The notes beneath the pieces were generated by a model that saw nothing but the letters and a program-made list of their open reading frames with translations, did not search any database and was not told the origin of the DNA. The position numbers and the translations under genes were made by a program. A stretch of DNA of 64,000 nucleotides from Trichomonas vaginalis G3 (taxonomy: Eukaryota > Parabasalia > Trichomonadida > Trichomonadidae): the NCBI RefSeq assembly GCF_026262505.1, contig NC_067205.1:10478001-10542000 (forward strand). Reading direction: 5' to 3'. This document shows positions 1-10,268 of this stretch, one piece after another (position 1 is the first letter of the stretch; every line of letters starts with the position of its first letter).

Positions 1-331
1 AATTTTCGAAATTTCATTTTAGAATACAACGTTCAAGCATTTATAAATCCATAGTTATAGTACATGTTGATTATATATCGCTTGAGACTAGAATAATAAG
101 TTACTCTTACTGAGATTATTCCATGAATGTTAATTCATCAATATTTATATTCTTACACTAGTGCAATTATGATATATAACAGAATACAACAAATTCGTCA
201 TGATTTGAAACAAAATCTTGATTTTCAAGTCCTGAAATTATGTGTACAGAAATCTCATTCTGTTTGTATTCTAAAGGTCCAATTAAAATCAACAAATCAA
301 CTGATGGATTTAAAAATAAACGGCAACGAAA
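1..331. other. Left edge, non-coding
   Basis: AT-rich sequence upstream of the coiled-coil gene. A short open frame here has no recognisable composition or motif. I see no RNA gene or repeat; it probably holds the promoter of the gene that starts at 332. Confidence 0.4.
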
Positions 332-1474
332 ATGAACGACAACGTTGCTAGCACTCTTGTCGGATCAAATCCTTCTAATCCATATGTTTCTGTAGCTCCA
401 GCACAATTCATGTCTCTTGAAGATATGAATAAGGAAGCTCAAGCTATGTTAAATACTAAACAAGAAGAATTAGCTCAATATCAAAACGTAGTTGCAGATG
501 CTGAACGTATTTTAGCAAAATTAAATGCAGAAATAGAAGAAAAAACAGCAATTCTTCAAAATCTTCAAAATCAGCAACGTACTGATGAAGAAGAATTTGA
601 GCAACAACAAGCAGAACAACAATTAGCAATCCTTCAGCAAAAGCATGAAGAAGAAATAAATAAGATTAAACAACAGCATGAAGATGAAATGCACAATCTT
701 CAATCAGATTTCCAGCAAACTCTTACAGAAGCAGAAAACTGGGCTAATAGACACTCTCAAATTGCTTTACAAGAAAAAATGGAAGAACTTGAAGCTCTTC
801 GTCATGAAGCTGAAGCTACAAAAAGACAATTAGATGAAGTTACATTCATGACAACCAGAACACAAGCATCACGTGAGTCAGAAAATGATCAGAAAAAGAA
901 TGCTCAAGAAATTTCAGCTCTAGAAAATCAAATTTCTGAATTAACGTCTATCACTCGTGAAGAATTGAGAGATTCAAGAGCTAAAATAGATGAAACATTA
1001 GCTGCTATAGAACTTAGACGTGTATCGCATGAAGCTGAATTAAAACGTCTTGATGAAGAAATTGCTCAAAGAAAAGAATGCTATGATCAGCATATTGAAG
1101 CTATTAAGCAGCAATATGCTAATGAAAGACAGACAGTAGAGCAATCTATTGCATCAGCAAATGCAAAAGCTGAAAACACAGAAAATATTATTAAGCAACT
1201 TGAAAATCACCATGAAGCTCAATTAAAGCAAGTATTAGATGATATTGAAACAATGAGACGCTCAACAGGAATGAGTGGATCACGTCCTAAACAGAGTATT
1301 GAAGAAATTAAAACTACCGTTCGTGAAAATCAGAAGATTGCGGATGAATGTCGAGCACTTGATGAAGAAATTAGAATGGTTAAAGAGGAAATAAAGTCCC
1401 TTGAAGATGAAAATAGAGATCTTAAACAGGAATTGCTTAGATATGCAGCAGCTGTTCAGCGTATGAATAAATAA
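332..1474 (+). CDS. Long coiled-coil protein, 380 aa
   Basis: A single intact frame from ATG to TAA. After about 30 residues of ordinary N-terminus it becomes almost continuous charged alpha-helix rich in Glu, Gln, Lys and Ala, with heptad-like spacing to the end (roughly residues 35-378). There is no catalytic motif, signal peptide or membrane segment. Trichomonads encode very many proteins of this type, often annotated only as coiled-coil or viral A-type-inclusion-like; a structural or cytoskeletal role is inference. It lies on the host side of the Maverick and its codon use (AT-ending codons) matches other host genes here. The start follows an AAAATAAAC stretch and I see no better upstream ATG in frame. 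Confidence 0.8.
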   Translation: MNDNVASTLVGSNPSNPYVSVAPAQFMSLEDMNKEAQAMLNTKQEELAQYQNVVADAERILAKLNAEIEEKTAILQNLQNQQRTDEEEFEQQQAEQQLAILQQKHEEEINKIKQQHEDEMHNLQSDFQQTLTEAENWANRHSQIALQEKMEELEALRHEAEATKRQLDEVTFMTTRTQASRESENDQKKNAQEISALENQISELTSITREELRDSRAKIDETLAAIELRRVSHEAELKRLDEEIAQRKECYDQHIEAIKQQYANERQTVEQSIASANAKAENTENIIKQLENHHEAQLKQVLDDIETMRRSTGMSGSRPKQSIEEIKTTVRENQKIADECRALDEEIRMVKEEIKSLEDENRDLKQELLRYAAAVQRMNK

Positions 1475-1626
1475 TGTAATTATTATTGGTTATTTAAATC
1501 ATAAATCTATATTTCTTGTTTTGAGAGTAAAAATGATTGTAAAATGTAGGAAAAATACATAAATATATTTATCAACCGATAAAATAAACAAATTATTGGT
1601 AAAATTAAGTATATAAACAAGATCTC

Positions 1627-2806
1627 TTATTCAGGAGTATTACGAAGAATAAGACTGGAGCCAAACGACTTATTAGATCGTATAGGAGGCAATACTGGCT
1701 GTCCAAATGTAAATAGTGATGATCTACGTAAAGGTTTGTTAAGCGCTTGTTTGTTAATGAGAGATCTTGCTAATTTATTTTGTGCTGGAACTTTTCTTTG
1801 TATTTTAGTCATAATGTAAGCTCTTACTTGCGAATTTTCGTCAATTTGCAAAAGACCTGCGAAGTTTTCAGAATTCCTGTTATAATTTGAAGAAGAGAAA
1901 ACAGTATATAGGAGGCCGTCCCAATGCTTACAGATACCTCCCTCTGTGCATTGGTGGCCTCTGATGATTTGTTTCATTTGGGAAGATTTGAGAAAATCTA
2001 CTGTTGAGTTATAGCCAAAGTAACTTCCTGTACCTCTCGATGAAGGAAGGTAATGAGAAATTCCATTCATTGGATCGCTCCACAAGAGATCTTTAATCAT
2101 TGGTGTAAAGTCAATTGGAGCTAATGGACGTTGTATCCTGCGAATCTGTTGAATATCTGATAAATGTTCAGATATTCCACCATGGACGCAAAAGATGTTA
2201 GTATCAATAATTGCAGCTAAAGGTAAATAGTTAAATAAATTCTGGAAACTAAGGAATAGGCTTTCATCATAGCTGGCCAAAACTTCTTGCTTGAATCCAT
2301 ATGCAGAGCTTACTGATATTTCTTAATGATTACCTCTGATCAGAAAAACATGTTGAGGATAGGCAGATTTAAGAGCCAGAAGTAAGGTTATGACTGGAAT
2401 GGAATAATCTCCTCTGTCTACATAATCACCGAGGAAGAGCATTTTTGTCTTAGGTGGGAAGCCAATGTTTTTAAGGATATTTATCAAGTCAATTATATTG
2501 CCATGGATATCGCCAATGATGTAAATTGGGCCCGTAAGCTCCATTACTGTGTCGTCTTGCTTTAAAAATTCGATTGTTCGACTAATTAGTATTAATTGTT
2601 TGTGGTGAAAAAAACGGAATGGTAGTGGATGGATCAAACTCGCTTATATTAAATGTTGGTTGACATATTAGATTGAGGTAGAAATCAAACATATCTCCAT
2701 CAACATAATTAAGGGTCCACTGTAAGGCCAAATAAGGTCTATCGTCGTCCCAAAAATATTGCTCAAGATGGTGTTTTACTAAGGCCCAAAACTTAAAAAA
2801 ACACAA
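1627..2806 (-). pseudogene. PPP-family Ser/Thr protein phosphatase, damaged
   Basis: The motifs of the PP1/PP2A/PP2B superfamily appear in order: GDIHGN (first metal ligands), GDYVDRG, RGNH, LLWSDP, VHGG and RGHQ, with the closing block SSSNYNR near the C-terminus. These metal and phosphate ligands would hydrolyse phosphoserine/phosphothreonine. Two problems are visible. The codon after RGNH, which is the conserved Glu of the GNHE motif, reads TAA (2323-2325). The N-terminal part of about 65 residues (2610-2806) is in a different frame from the catalytic core. It could be a decayed host paralogue, since trichomonads have large PPP families, or two consensus errors in a functional gene. The core is 217 aa downstream of the stop and ends in a basic, Ser-rich tail. 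Confidence 0.8.
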
Positions 2807-3285
2807 AAAAATTAACTTTACTCTTTTGAGATCCTTATCAGATATGCATCAATTTGATGCAGTATCGCAGTTCAAATCTGATTTTTTAATGTAGATGTAC
2901 TCTAACATCCTTTAAAAAATGCAAAATGATATTAATTAAGCTTTTCATTTCTGTATCATACACGAAACAAAATCGTTCACTATACTAAAATTTATCAAAG
3001 TTTGATTAATGAAAAAATAATATCTAAATTTTTACATTGAGTCGGCTATTGATATGGTTAATATTAAATCTTGTAAAAATTGGCATTATCCAGAATAATA
3101 CCCACTAAAATACACAATTTTTTTTTAAAAAATTTTATCAATTGTTATGGTATATCTTTATGATAATGAATAAAATGCTTATTTTTCATAAGTAAATACA
3201 TAATTTATGCTTAAACACAAAAAATAACACGAAAATTTTTGGCCAACATATCTAAACTAAGGATAATGGTTTGAATATATAAACA
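2807..3285. other. Intergenic between phosphatase and Maverick
   Basis: About 480 bp, very AT-rich, with homopolymer runs. I see no gene, tRNA or clear repeat. The run of A at 3285-3293 merges with the Maverick terminus, so no target-site duplication can be read with confidence. Confidence 0.5.
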
Positions 3286-3410
3286 AAAAAAAAGGTAGTG
3301 GGGCTTCCAGGTGCGTTGCGCCCTCTAGCCCCGAAGATGTTTAGTATAAATGAAGTTTTTATTCGGAGGGCTTCCAGGCGCGTTGCGCCCTCTAGCCCAT
3401 AAGAAATTTT
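3286..3410 (+). repeat. Left Maverick terminus with doubled end motif
   Basis: Positions 3286-3331 match the reverse complement of 44113-44158 at 45 of 46 bases. A second copy of the inner motif (GGGCTTCCAGGCGCGTTGCG and onward) begins at 3368, 67 bp further in, and matches the right end even better, continuing into CCCATA. Each copy contains a GGCGC-GTT-GCGCC mini-hairpin, degenerate in the first copy. Confidence 0.8.
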
Positions 3411-3608
3411 GCCCAAGACCCAAGAGGAGGACCGAACCCCAGCCGACCAGACAGTGACAAAACCAAAACCGTTGTTATTTACATCATATTAATAGTGTCA
3501 CTTTTTAAAATGTCACTTTTTGTGTCACTTTTCACAAATTATATGTTTTCATGTTTTGTCACTTTTCTGTCACTTTTCAGGTAAAAACATTTTTATTATT
3601 ATATATAA

Positions 3609-4427
3609 ATGAATTTTACAAAACCGCCGTTACCGTTCTATGGAAATAAGAGTAGATGTAAAGATATTGTATTGAGAGAACTTAAGAAACTACCGAATGG
3701 TCTAACATTTGTAGATTTGTTCGGTGGAAGTTTCTATATATCCCATTTATGTCATACAATATTCCCAGACTCAAAGATTATATGCAATGACTTCGACAAC
3801 TATATGGACCGTCTCAAACATATTCCAGACACAAACAATATATTGAAAGAGTTAAAAGAAAAGATACCTATAGGTAAGATGGAACGTATACCATTAGATA
3901 AGAAAAATATTGTGAGAGAGGTTTTGAAAAAAGCAGAATATATAGACTGGGATAGTATATCTGCTAGACTATTATATAGTGGTTCTATAAGAGTTCATGA
4001 CATTGAAACACTTATGTCAAAAGTTTTATATCTTAACTATACAAATGTTTTCAAAGAGGACATAGAAAAATATATTGAGGGTATAGAGTTTGTGAGATGT
4101 CATTGGACAGATTTGTATGAAAAATATAAAGACAAGGAAAATGTTTTCTTTATAGTGGACCCGCCGTTCTATAACACATGGGATTTTCAATACCAAGTAG
4201 ACTGGACTTTGAGAGACTCTTTAGAAACTTTAGACGTTATACATAACCATCCATGCTTTTACTTTACATCCGATAAAAGTGGTTTGGAAACCGTTATGAG
4301 ATGGTTAGAGGACATACATGACTATGAGTTTATATATGACAAGATAGAATATGAGAGAGGTCCTATAAACTGGAGAAAGTGTCACAATAAAGAAATTTTA
4401 TTAGTAAGTAAATGTGGTTTGAAATAG
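3609..4427 (+). CDS. Dam-like N6-adenine DNA methyltransferase
   Basis: 272 aa. It opens with PFYGNKSR (residues 9-16), the SAM-binding entry motif of the Dam/MT-A class, followed by FVDLFGGSFYIS (about 35-46) and the catalytic FIVDPPFYNTW (about 182-192), a DPPY-type motif with Phe in the last position, as in several Dam relatives. It would transfer methyl from S-adenosylmethionine to N6 of adenine in DNA. It is the first gene inside the left terminus and reads rightward. The start has the Maverick pattern, a T-run and then TATATAAATG. N6-methyladenine and Maverick-like methyltransferases are reported in trichomonads; whether this copy is expressed or what site it recognises cannot be seen. 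It looks whole. Confidence 0.85.
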   Translation: MNFTKPPLPFYGNKSRCKDIVLRELKKLPNGLTFVDLFGGSFYISHLCHTIFPDSKIICNDFDNYMDRLKHIPDTNNILKELKEKIPIGKMERIPLDKKNIVREVLKKAEYIDWDSISARLLYSGSIRVHDIETLMSKVLYLNYTNVFKEDIEKYIEGIEFVRCHWTDLYEKYKDKENVFFIVDPPFYNTWDFQYQVDWTLRDSLETLDVIHNHPCFYFTSDKSGLETVMRWLEDIHDYEFIYDKIEYERGPINWRKCHNKEILLVSKCGLK

Positions 4428-4543
4428 GACTACTTGTTTTAGGTTTTTTCCATTGTGTCGTTTATTTATTTGACGTGGCAGAAAAGTACAGAGAATATGA
4501 AGATGAACCAATGCCTGCAAATGTTCAGCATATGTACTCGTAA
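4412..4543 (+). CDS. Small single-pass membrane protein, 43 aa
   Basis: The ATG overlaps the last 16 bp of the methyltransferase frame. The peptide begins MWFEIGLLVLGFFHCVVYLF, one strong hydrophobic segment of about 20 residues, followed by an acidic and Tyr-rich tail. It has its own stop (TAA at 4541-4543), and the next gene starts 23 bp on. Small membrane proteins are common in Polinton and virus late regions. Function is unknown and no family is recognised. Confidence 0.5.
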   Translation: MWFEIGLLVLGFFHCVVYLFDVAEKYREYEDEPMPANVQHMYS

Positions 4544-4566
4544 GAGATATTTTTATCTAATATTAA

Positions 4567-4878
4567 ATGGACGCACAGAACTTAGCGAATGCACAGCAAC
4601 CTGGACAACCAAACCCAGAGAATATTCCAAATGAAGTTAGAATACAAACTGCAATGGCAAACTATGGTCAAGTGCCAACAGATGTACAAATGCAAACTGC
4701 CATGTCAAATGACGCTGCGTTAGGTTTTCCACCATGGTATGCAAATATGAGATGGAAAGAGTTTTATACAAACCCTGAAGTCGGATATAAACAACTTTAT
4801 GCAGATGACGCGAACACAGGAGTTGACCCAGAATATGTTTCTACCAGAGGAGAAACAGAATGTATGAGCTCCAGTTAA
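4567..4878 (+). CDS. Small Gln/Asn/Pro-rich protein, 103 aa
   Basis: Compact frame whose N-terminal third is a repeat-like stretch: two copies of a segment built around RIQTAMANYGQVPTDVQ and then MQTAMSND. The C-terminal part has aromatic residues (WYANMRWKEFY). No domain is recognised. The start carries the Maverick pattern (T-run, then TATTAAATG). It is probably a minor structural or assembly protein because of its place among capsid-type genes, but this is inference only. Confidence 0.5.
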   Translation: MDAQNLANAQQPGQPNPENIPNEVRIQTAMANYGQVPTDVQMQTAMSNDAALGFPPWYANMRWKEFYTNPEVGYKQLYADDANTGVDPEYVSTRGETECMSSS

Positions 4879-4945
4879 AGAATGCTATGGAACTCAACAG
4901 GAAACGTAAGAGACTAGGCGGACATTAGATTTTTACATATAGTAA

Positions 4946-5229
4946 AATGGTTTCTTCAGTAAGATAGGAAACTTCTTTCGAAATGTTGGAAGAGGTATAT
5001 GGAATGGAAAAAATCTGTCGGAAGAGGAGTATGGAACGGTGTCAAAAATATTGGTAAAAGAGTAGGTCAATTTGTTGGTATTATACCTAAAGACCCTGAA
5101 CCAGAAGAACAAGCTCCTGTAATACAACAGCCTGAACCTGCACACAGTCAAGTTGGCAACCACAACCGGTATATTAAAAAGTTATATTTTTATCGTTCGA
5201 TAGTAGTTGTATATGAAACTAAGTTCTAA
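4946..5229 (+). pseudogene. Small Gly-rich amphipathic protein remnant
   Basis: Short region with two related Gly/Phe/Arg-rich segments (of the type VGRGVWNGVKNIGKRVGQF) followed by an acidic Pro/Glu/Gln tail. The composition resembles the intact small protein at 9848 and the Ala/Gly-rich one at 27546, and recalls small core or membrane-active minor capsid peptides of adeno-like viruses. That parallel is inference. It looks broken, with about one or two breaks. Confidence 0.35.
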
Positions 5230-6030
5230 GTAAAACGCATGGTATAATGGAATTATTCTTTTTCTTCCATCTGTAGTAAACCATACTTGAAAGTCTGAAA
5301 TACTTCCACTCGGCGGTTCATATAACTTTGTAGGTTTTTCGTAAAAGTCATTCATCAGACATAAGAAAGAGTTTTGCGCACCAGAAAATGAAGCATGAAC
5401 AATAATAGCATCTGGGTCGAAAATATTTTCATATGTTCCATTAGGGTTTTCGACTTCATAATAGTCCGGGTGTACTGGATATGCTGCAGGCTGATTTAAC
5501 ATCCTCATAAATCTATACCATGCCAAGTTGTTATATTTTGTAGAAATATAAACGTTTTCTCCAAGGTCTTCTATTTTATTGATTTTAACAGTTGCATTTT
5601 TCCTGTCATAAATAATATCGAGATGGTATTCTCCTTCGTCAATGTTAAACTGGTTTGCATATTCAATATAGATATCGTTTATTTTTTCTTGAAAAGCTTG
5701 AAGAGTTGTTTCTAAGTTTATAAGCAAATTAACTTGTAAAAGTTTTCCTTGTTCAAATTTCTCATACATACGTTTTTCTTTGTTATAGTATCGAACTTCA
5801 AAACCGACCGTAAATGGGAAACCATGTATGGCTTCTGAAATGAACTTTATTCTTCGAAAGCCAATAGCTTTTGTGACAGATGGGTCTCTTAACCATCTTA
5901 ATGGGTAGTCAAAACGATAGCCTTCATGCTTTACGGTATCTGTCTCAAACTTTTGACCGACATTAGTAAAAAGTTCATCTAATGGTTTAGTTGTAGCAAC
6001 TCTAGAATTTTCTTTTTCTATTGGAAGCAT
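5182..6030 (-). CDS. Capsid-like structural protein, family A, 282 aa
   Basis: Intact frame. It shares motif order with the protein at 11895 (for example YRFDYPLRWL, KAIGFRRI, FDPDAIIVHASFS, SDFQVWFTT and IIPLY...FYLELSFIYNY) and more distantly with 28299. The C-terminal 'FQVWFTTDGRKRIIPLY' block, a beta-strand pair ending in a hydrophobic strand, is like the end of Polinton minor capsid (penton-type, jelly-roll) proteins. Assignment as minor capsid or another virion protein is inference from this and from the gene neighbourhood. It is transcribed away from the fibre gene, and the two ATG codons are only 18 bp apart. Confidence 0.55.
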   Translation of the reverse strand: MLPIEKENSRVATTKPLDELFTNVGQKFETDTVKHEGYRFDYPLRWLRDPSVTKAIGFRRIKFISEAIHGFPFTVGFEVRYYNKEKRMYEKFEQGKLLQVNLLINLETTLQAFQEKINDIYIEYANQFNIDEGEYHLDIIYDRKNATVKINKIEDLGENVYISTKYNNLAWYRFMRMLNQPAAYPVHPDYYEVENPNGTYENIFDPDAIIVHASFSGAQNSFLCLMNDFYEKPTKLYEPPSGSISDFQVWFTTDGRKRIIPLYHAFYLELSFIYNYYRTIKI

Positions 6031-6048
6031 ATTTTATCTATAATAAAA
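6031..6048. promoter_or_regulatory. Shared 18-bp divergent start region
   Basis: The whole space between the ATG of the leftward gene and the ATG of the rightward fibre gene is ATTTTATCTATAATAAAA. It is nearly palindromic (ATTTTAT...ATAAAA), so each gene sees a T-run followed by AAAATG. There is no room for two ordinary leaders, so each initiation signal must overlap the other gene or lie in these 18 bp. Confidence 0.6.
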
Positions 6049-7783
6049 ATGTCAAATGAAACAGCGTCTATGAGAGAAATACAACACAACCGACAACTCA
6101 TTATGCAAGCTCTAAATAGAACACAACAAACTTTTCAAACTATTTCTAAGATATCTGAGTCATTGAAAGGGGGTGACTTAAAACTGACATTAAACCCTAT
6201 AACAGATGAGTTTCTATTTCAAGACAATAAGAACAATACTGTCTGTATAAATCAACAAAAGAAACTTTAAACGAGAAACCTATAAATGAACTTCTTTTGA
6301 AAGCAGATGTTGACAACAAGCTGACAAAGAATATGTAGACGATGCAATAGCAAAAGAAGAAGAAAGAGCTAACAATGCTTATGCAACAAAAGAACATACT
6401 CATCCTGAACTAGCAGACAAAACATATGTTGACAATAAAATGTCAAGTGAAGTGACAAGAGCTGAAAACGAATATTCTAAAAAGACTCATATACATTATA
6501 TTAACCAAATACCAAGTCTTAAGGAAACATTAGAGACAAAAGCAGATAAGACTCATACACATTCTATATCTGATATTACAAACTTACAAGAAACCTTAAA
6601 CATGAAAAGTGCCGTTGGACATACACATTCTATATCTGATATTACAAACTTACAAGAAACCTTAAACAGGAAAAGTGCCGTTGGACATACACATTCTATA
6701 TCTGATATTACAAACTTAAACGTTAGCCTTGAAAATAAAGCAGATAAAACATATGTCAATGAAATATACCAAAGTTTGATAGGAACAAAAAATATTGAAA
6801 CTATTGTTGGTGACTTTTCTGTCAATGAAGAAAATAAATATTTTAGATGGCAGTTAGTACAGTCCTTAAAAAATGGTACACGGCATAAACTCATTCCGAA
6901 AAATAACAATGAAATGTATGTAAGCTATAAAAAGAATGATGGTACACAAGTTAAAGTTCCATTAGACAACAACTGCTACTTAAACTTATATGGAGACGAA
7001 CAAAAGAAATATTTAAGAGTTTATGAAATGGCAGATATGACATTGCCTGACCCAGCTCCAGCACCACATTATTATGACTATGGAGATGACGACAGAACAC
7101 CACATGTAGATGAACAAAAGCTAACATTATATTTAGATTATTATAGATATAAAAGATATAATGCAATAGAAAAAACGAGAATAGTATATTATTATACAGA
7201 TGACAGAAATAAATATTATAGTCAAGATTTTACCTACCCTGAAAACATAAGATTATATTATAAAAAATATTCTGACACAAACCAGAAGAAACCTGAAATA
7301 GTTGCACTATATTTTAAGTTCAAAAGAGACAATCCTATAATATCTCATATGTTTGATTTAATGAACCCAGTAGGTTCTATTTATACATCTATGGATGCAA
7401 GAGGTCCTCAAGTAATGTTTGGTGTTGGTGCATGGGAACAAATAGTCGACAGGTTTTTGTATTGTGCAAACTCTTCAAAGGAAACAAGTGGAAGTTAAAC
7501 GATTTCAGGTGAAAATTTACCTGCACACAGTCATTACATAGATTTAAGTACATCTCAAGCAGGTTGGCATAGTCATAGATATTGGGATTGGTCAGGAATG
7601 ACAAAAGGGAAAGGATATGATGTTAAAGACGACGTTAAGTTTGCTATAAATTGTTACTGGAATAACACGCAGGGAGAAGGAAACCATACACATTTCGTTT
7701 CAGGATATACGCAAACAACGGGACAAAGTAAAGAATACATGCCACCTTACATGACAGTTTACGCATGGTATAGAATTGCTTAG
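6049..7783 (+). pseudogene. Phage-like tail-fibre protein with collar-type C-terminus
   Basis: The region codes for a fibre. The central part has three near-identical repeats of the HTHSISDITNLQETLN type (about 6555-6720), classic of bacteriophage tail fibres, preceded by AKEHTHPELADKTYVDNK-like units. The C-terminal part has MNPVGSIYTSM, WEQIVDRFL and, at the end, MPPYMTVYAWYR, the layout of phage tail-collar/receptor-binding tips. It would be a trimeric receptor-binding spike on a virion; this is inference from phage families. The gene looks broken, with about three breaks. The last bases overlap the end of the opposing integrase gene. Confidence 0.6.
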
Positions 7784-9830
7784 TCGTCATTTTCAACTTC
7801 TTTAGCATATTCGTCAGGAGTTGTCTTATATTTGTCAGGAACTGTCTTTGAAAGTATACCACCTTGAACTTTGACAAGTTTGAAACGAGGTCTGACAATA
7901 GTAGTTTTATCTTCTGCTTGCAGTGTGTACATTTTGCCATGTTTGCCTAAAACTTCATAATATTCTCTTGTATACTTTCTTCTATTTTTACGAACACGAA
8001 TGTGAGTACCTGTCGGGTTCCCATTGTTGTCATAGTCAATAGTATTTTCATATGGGTCGCGTTTAGGTATTTCTATTTTTACTTTGTCATAGGGTTGTTA
8101 AAAATATCAAAAATTAGCGTTTTGAAGACACCATGGTGTAGAAATAAATGCGCCAATAGATTGAAGAAGAAGAATTGTTTTTCTCTTAATGAACTTTAAT
8201 CCTTTTGATATAAGAATATTAAAAACATTAATATAATTTCGATTTCGGAAATTAAATTTCCAAATTTTTTGTCGATTTCGGAAATAACAAGATCCCGCAT
8301 CCAACACGCAACAACAAAACACAAAACACACTTTTTGGTTCTTTCATCGTTTTAATTGTAATTTATGTAATACATGATTTGGATAAATTTTACAAAAATA
8401 GAACCTATATTATATTCTTTTCAAAGATTCTTGCAAATCATCAAAAATAATTGTATGTTAAAAAAAGATCAAATTATCCTTTCATTATTTTAAACTTAAA
8501 TTAGTTTTATGATTGACTAAAGCAATCATATTTATTCATCATTAAATAAACAAAAAAAAATAATATTTGAGAGTTATTTCAAAAAAAAACATTGAATTTA
8601 TTAATTTGTCTCAATTTCAGTATTATAAATTTTTATAATTTCAATATTTTGAAATACACTTTTTAATATTTCAATATTTATGATATTTCAATGTATTAAG
8701 TGGTCTCAAATTGAGCTTCTCAAATATAAGTTGGCCTATTCAAATAATAAAATTAAATAATATTTAAAATAATAAATAAAAGTGATTGAGGTCATAGCAA
8801 AACGGCTGTTTCAGTCATTAATTCTTAAAAATAAAAGGGTAAAAACTAAATAAAATGGGTAAAATTCAATAGTGTCTGTGCTATCGTTCAATTTGAAGGT
8901 GTCTTTTGAAACCACAAGACACATTGAATTTTTGAATAGTGTATTATGGTTTGACAGACACCAATTAAAAAAATAAAATGATATTTATTTTAAATATATA
9001 AGATCCTTATATAAAATATAAATATTTTATCGTTTTATTTTCTTGTTTTAGAAATGTTTTTTATTGAAAAATCAATAAAACTAACTCCAAAATAAAATTT
9101 TTGATTTAAAGACACTATGATGACACCAGGCAAATCTTCCAAGACACCTATCGTCGGGAATCTAACAACCCTACTTTGTCACCTTTCTGAAGTTTGAAGC
9201 CCGGCATTCTTTCTTGTTTGTCTCTTTTGACTAAATTATTAAATATATAGTCTTTCTCTAAGTCAGGGTTGTTTTTCATTTCTTCGGGGAGTGGTTTCCC
9301 AAACCTTTTTGTTTACGGTTATTGTAAATATTTAAAACTTGTCTCATCTTTGCCATGGAGAAGTGTCTATACTTGTCGTCATATGACATTTCATTTGCTT
9401 CACCACCTTGTGGTTGGTTTAAGTCTCTTAACATTTTTATACAACCGTCAATGACACCAAGAGCAGAATAGTTTTGGTCGACAATGAAATATTGGTTTAC
9501 ATTTTTTGAACGCAGATAGTTTTTTACATCATCTGATTTGAAAGAACTTTCACAGTCAGATGTCAGTTTTGTTGGATGGTATTTGTCAACGAATATTGTC
9601 AAAGCAGTTTTCACATCTAAAATATTTTTGGACCATAATGGTATGGCTTCACAGTATCTTGTGTTTTGACCAACAAATATTAACCAGTATGGAGGTCCAT
9701 CTGTTCTAACTCTCGGAATGTTTTCCAAGATATCCATAAACCAAGCATTTGGTGTTGAACTAAAGATTTTTATCATGAGTGCTTTCTTTGTCGCTTTAGA
9801 AACATACGGGTCCTTGTTCGGATTCGTCAT
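7780..9830 (-). pseudogene. Maverick retroviral-type integrase, interrupted
   Basis: The N-terminal half (9276-9830) is a rve-type integrase core, with FMDIL as the first acidic residue region, KLTSDCESSF as the second, and GVIDGCIKMLRDL further on, as in Maverick c-integrases. The C-terminal part (7780-8081) is basic and resembles the DNA-binding, SH3/chromo-like tail of these enzymes (VRKNRRKYTREYYEVLGKHG). It joins the element's DNA ends to the target. A hAT-like element (8090-9173) sits inside it. It looks broken, with that insertion and about one or two further breaks. Its start lies 17 bp from the start of the divergent gene at 9848. Confidence 0.75.
8090..9173. mobile_element. hAT-like non-autonomous DNA transposon (MITE), 1.08 kb
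   Basis: The ends are perfect 11-bp inverted repeats, TAGGGTTGTTA at 8090-8100 and TAACAACCCTA at 9163-9173. The element is flanked by an 8-bp direct duplication, CTTTGTCA (8082-8089 and 9174-9181). An 8-bp target duplication with termini of the form TAGGG is typical of hAT elements. The inner sequence is very AT-rich and holds no open frame of transposase size; scattered GACACC/GGTGTC motifs lie near both ends, partly inverted. It inserted into the Maverick integrase after that element was in place. Confidence 0.8.
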
Positions 9831-9847
9831 TTTTTAACCCATAAGAA
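9831..9847. promoter_or_regulatory. Shared 17-bp divergent start region
   Basis: TTTTTAACCCATAAGAA is all that separates the ATG of the integrase gene (leftward) from the ATG at 9848 (rightward). Rightward it presents TTTTTA, then AGAAATG; leftward it presents TTCTTATGGGTTAAAAAATG. Confidence 0.55.
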
Positions 9848-10249
9848 ATGGGTTTATTTGGCGCATTAGCAGGAGTTGCATCTAGATTTTTACCCGCAGT
9901 GGGAACAATAGCCAGAGGTGCATTTGGAATTGGAAGGAAGATTTTGAGTACATTAGGTATACTTAAAGAGAAAGCACAACCTATTATACAAACTGTACAG
10001 AAAGGTTGGGATGTAGCACGAGATGCAACAAATCTTATTCCAAATCCTGAAACAAGAGGAAAAGTTCAAGGATGGATGGACAATGTAGGAAGACAAGCAG
10101 GAAACTATTATAACAAAGCAAATGACTACTATAACCAAGCAGGACACTATATGGACCAAGGTGAAAGATTCTTTAACAGAGGCTATAACCATGCACAACA
10201 GTGGGTAAACAATAACCAACCTCAACCGCCTCAAACGTGGGGAATGTAA
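9848..10249 (+). CDS. Gly/Ala-rich small core-type protein, 133 aa
   Basis: Intact. The first 50 residues are hydrophobic and glycine-rich with scattered Arg/Lys (GALAGVASRFLPAVGTIARG, then FGIGRKILSTLG). The C-terminal half repeats Asn-Tyr-Tyr units (NYYNKANDYYNQAGHYMDQG). An amphipathic Gly-rich N-terminus of this kind resembles membrane-active or core peptides of adeno-like virions; this is inference. It is the first gene of a rightward run (9848-12755) with gaps of about 20-30 bp. Confidence 0.5.
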   Translation: MGLFGALAGVASRFLPAVGTIARGAFGIGRKILSTLGILKEKAQPIIQTVQKGWDVARDATNLIPNPETRGKVQGWMDNVGRQAGNYYNKANDYYNQAGHYMDQGERFFNRGYNHAQQWVNNNQPQPPQTWGM

Positions 10250-10268
10250 AGTTTTTTATTGAGATGAA

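Noticed and set aside
6555-6720. Possible CRISPR-like direct repeats
   Set aside because: The near-identical units are adjacent coding repeats of the fibre (HTHSISDITNLQ), with no unique spacers.
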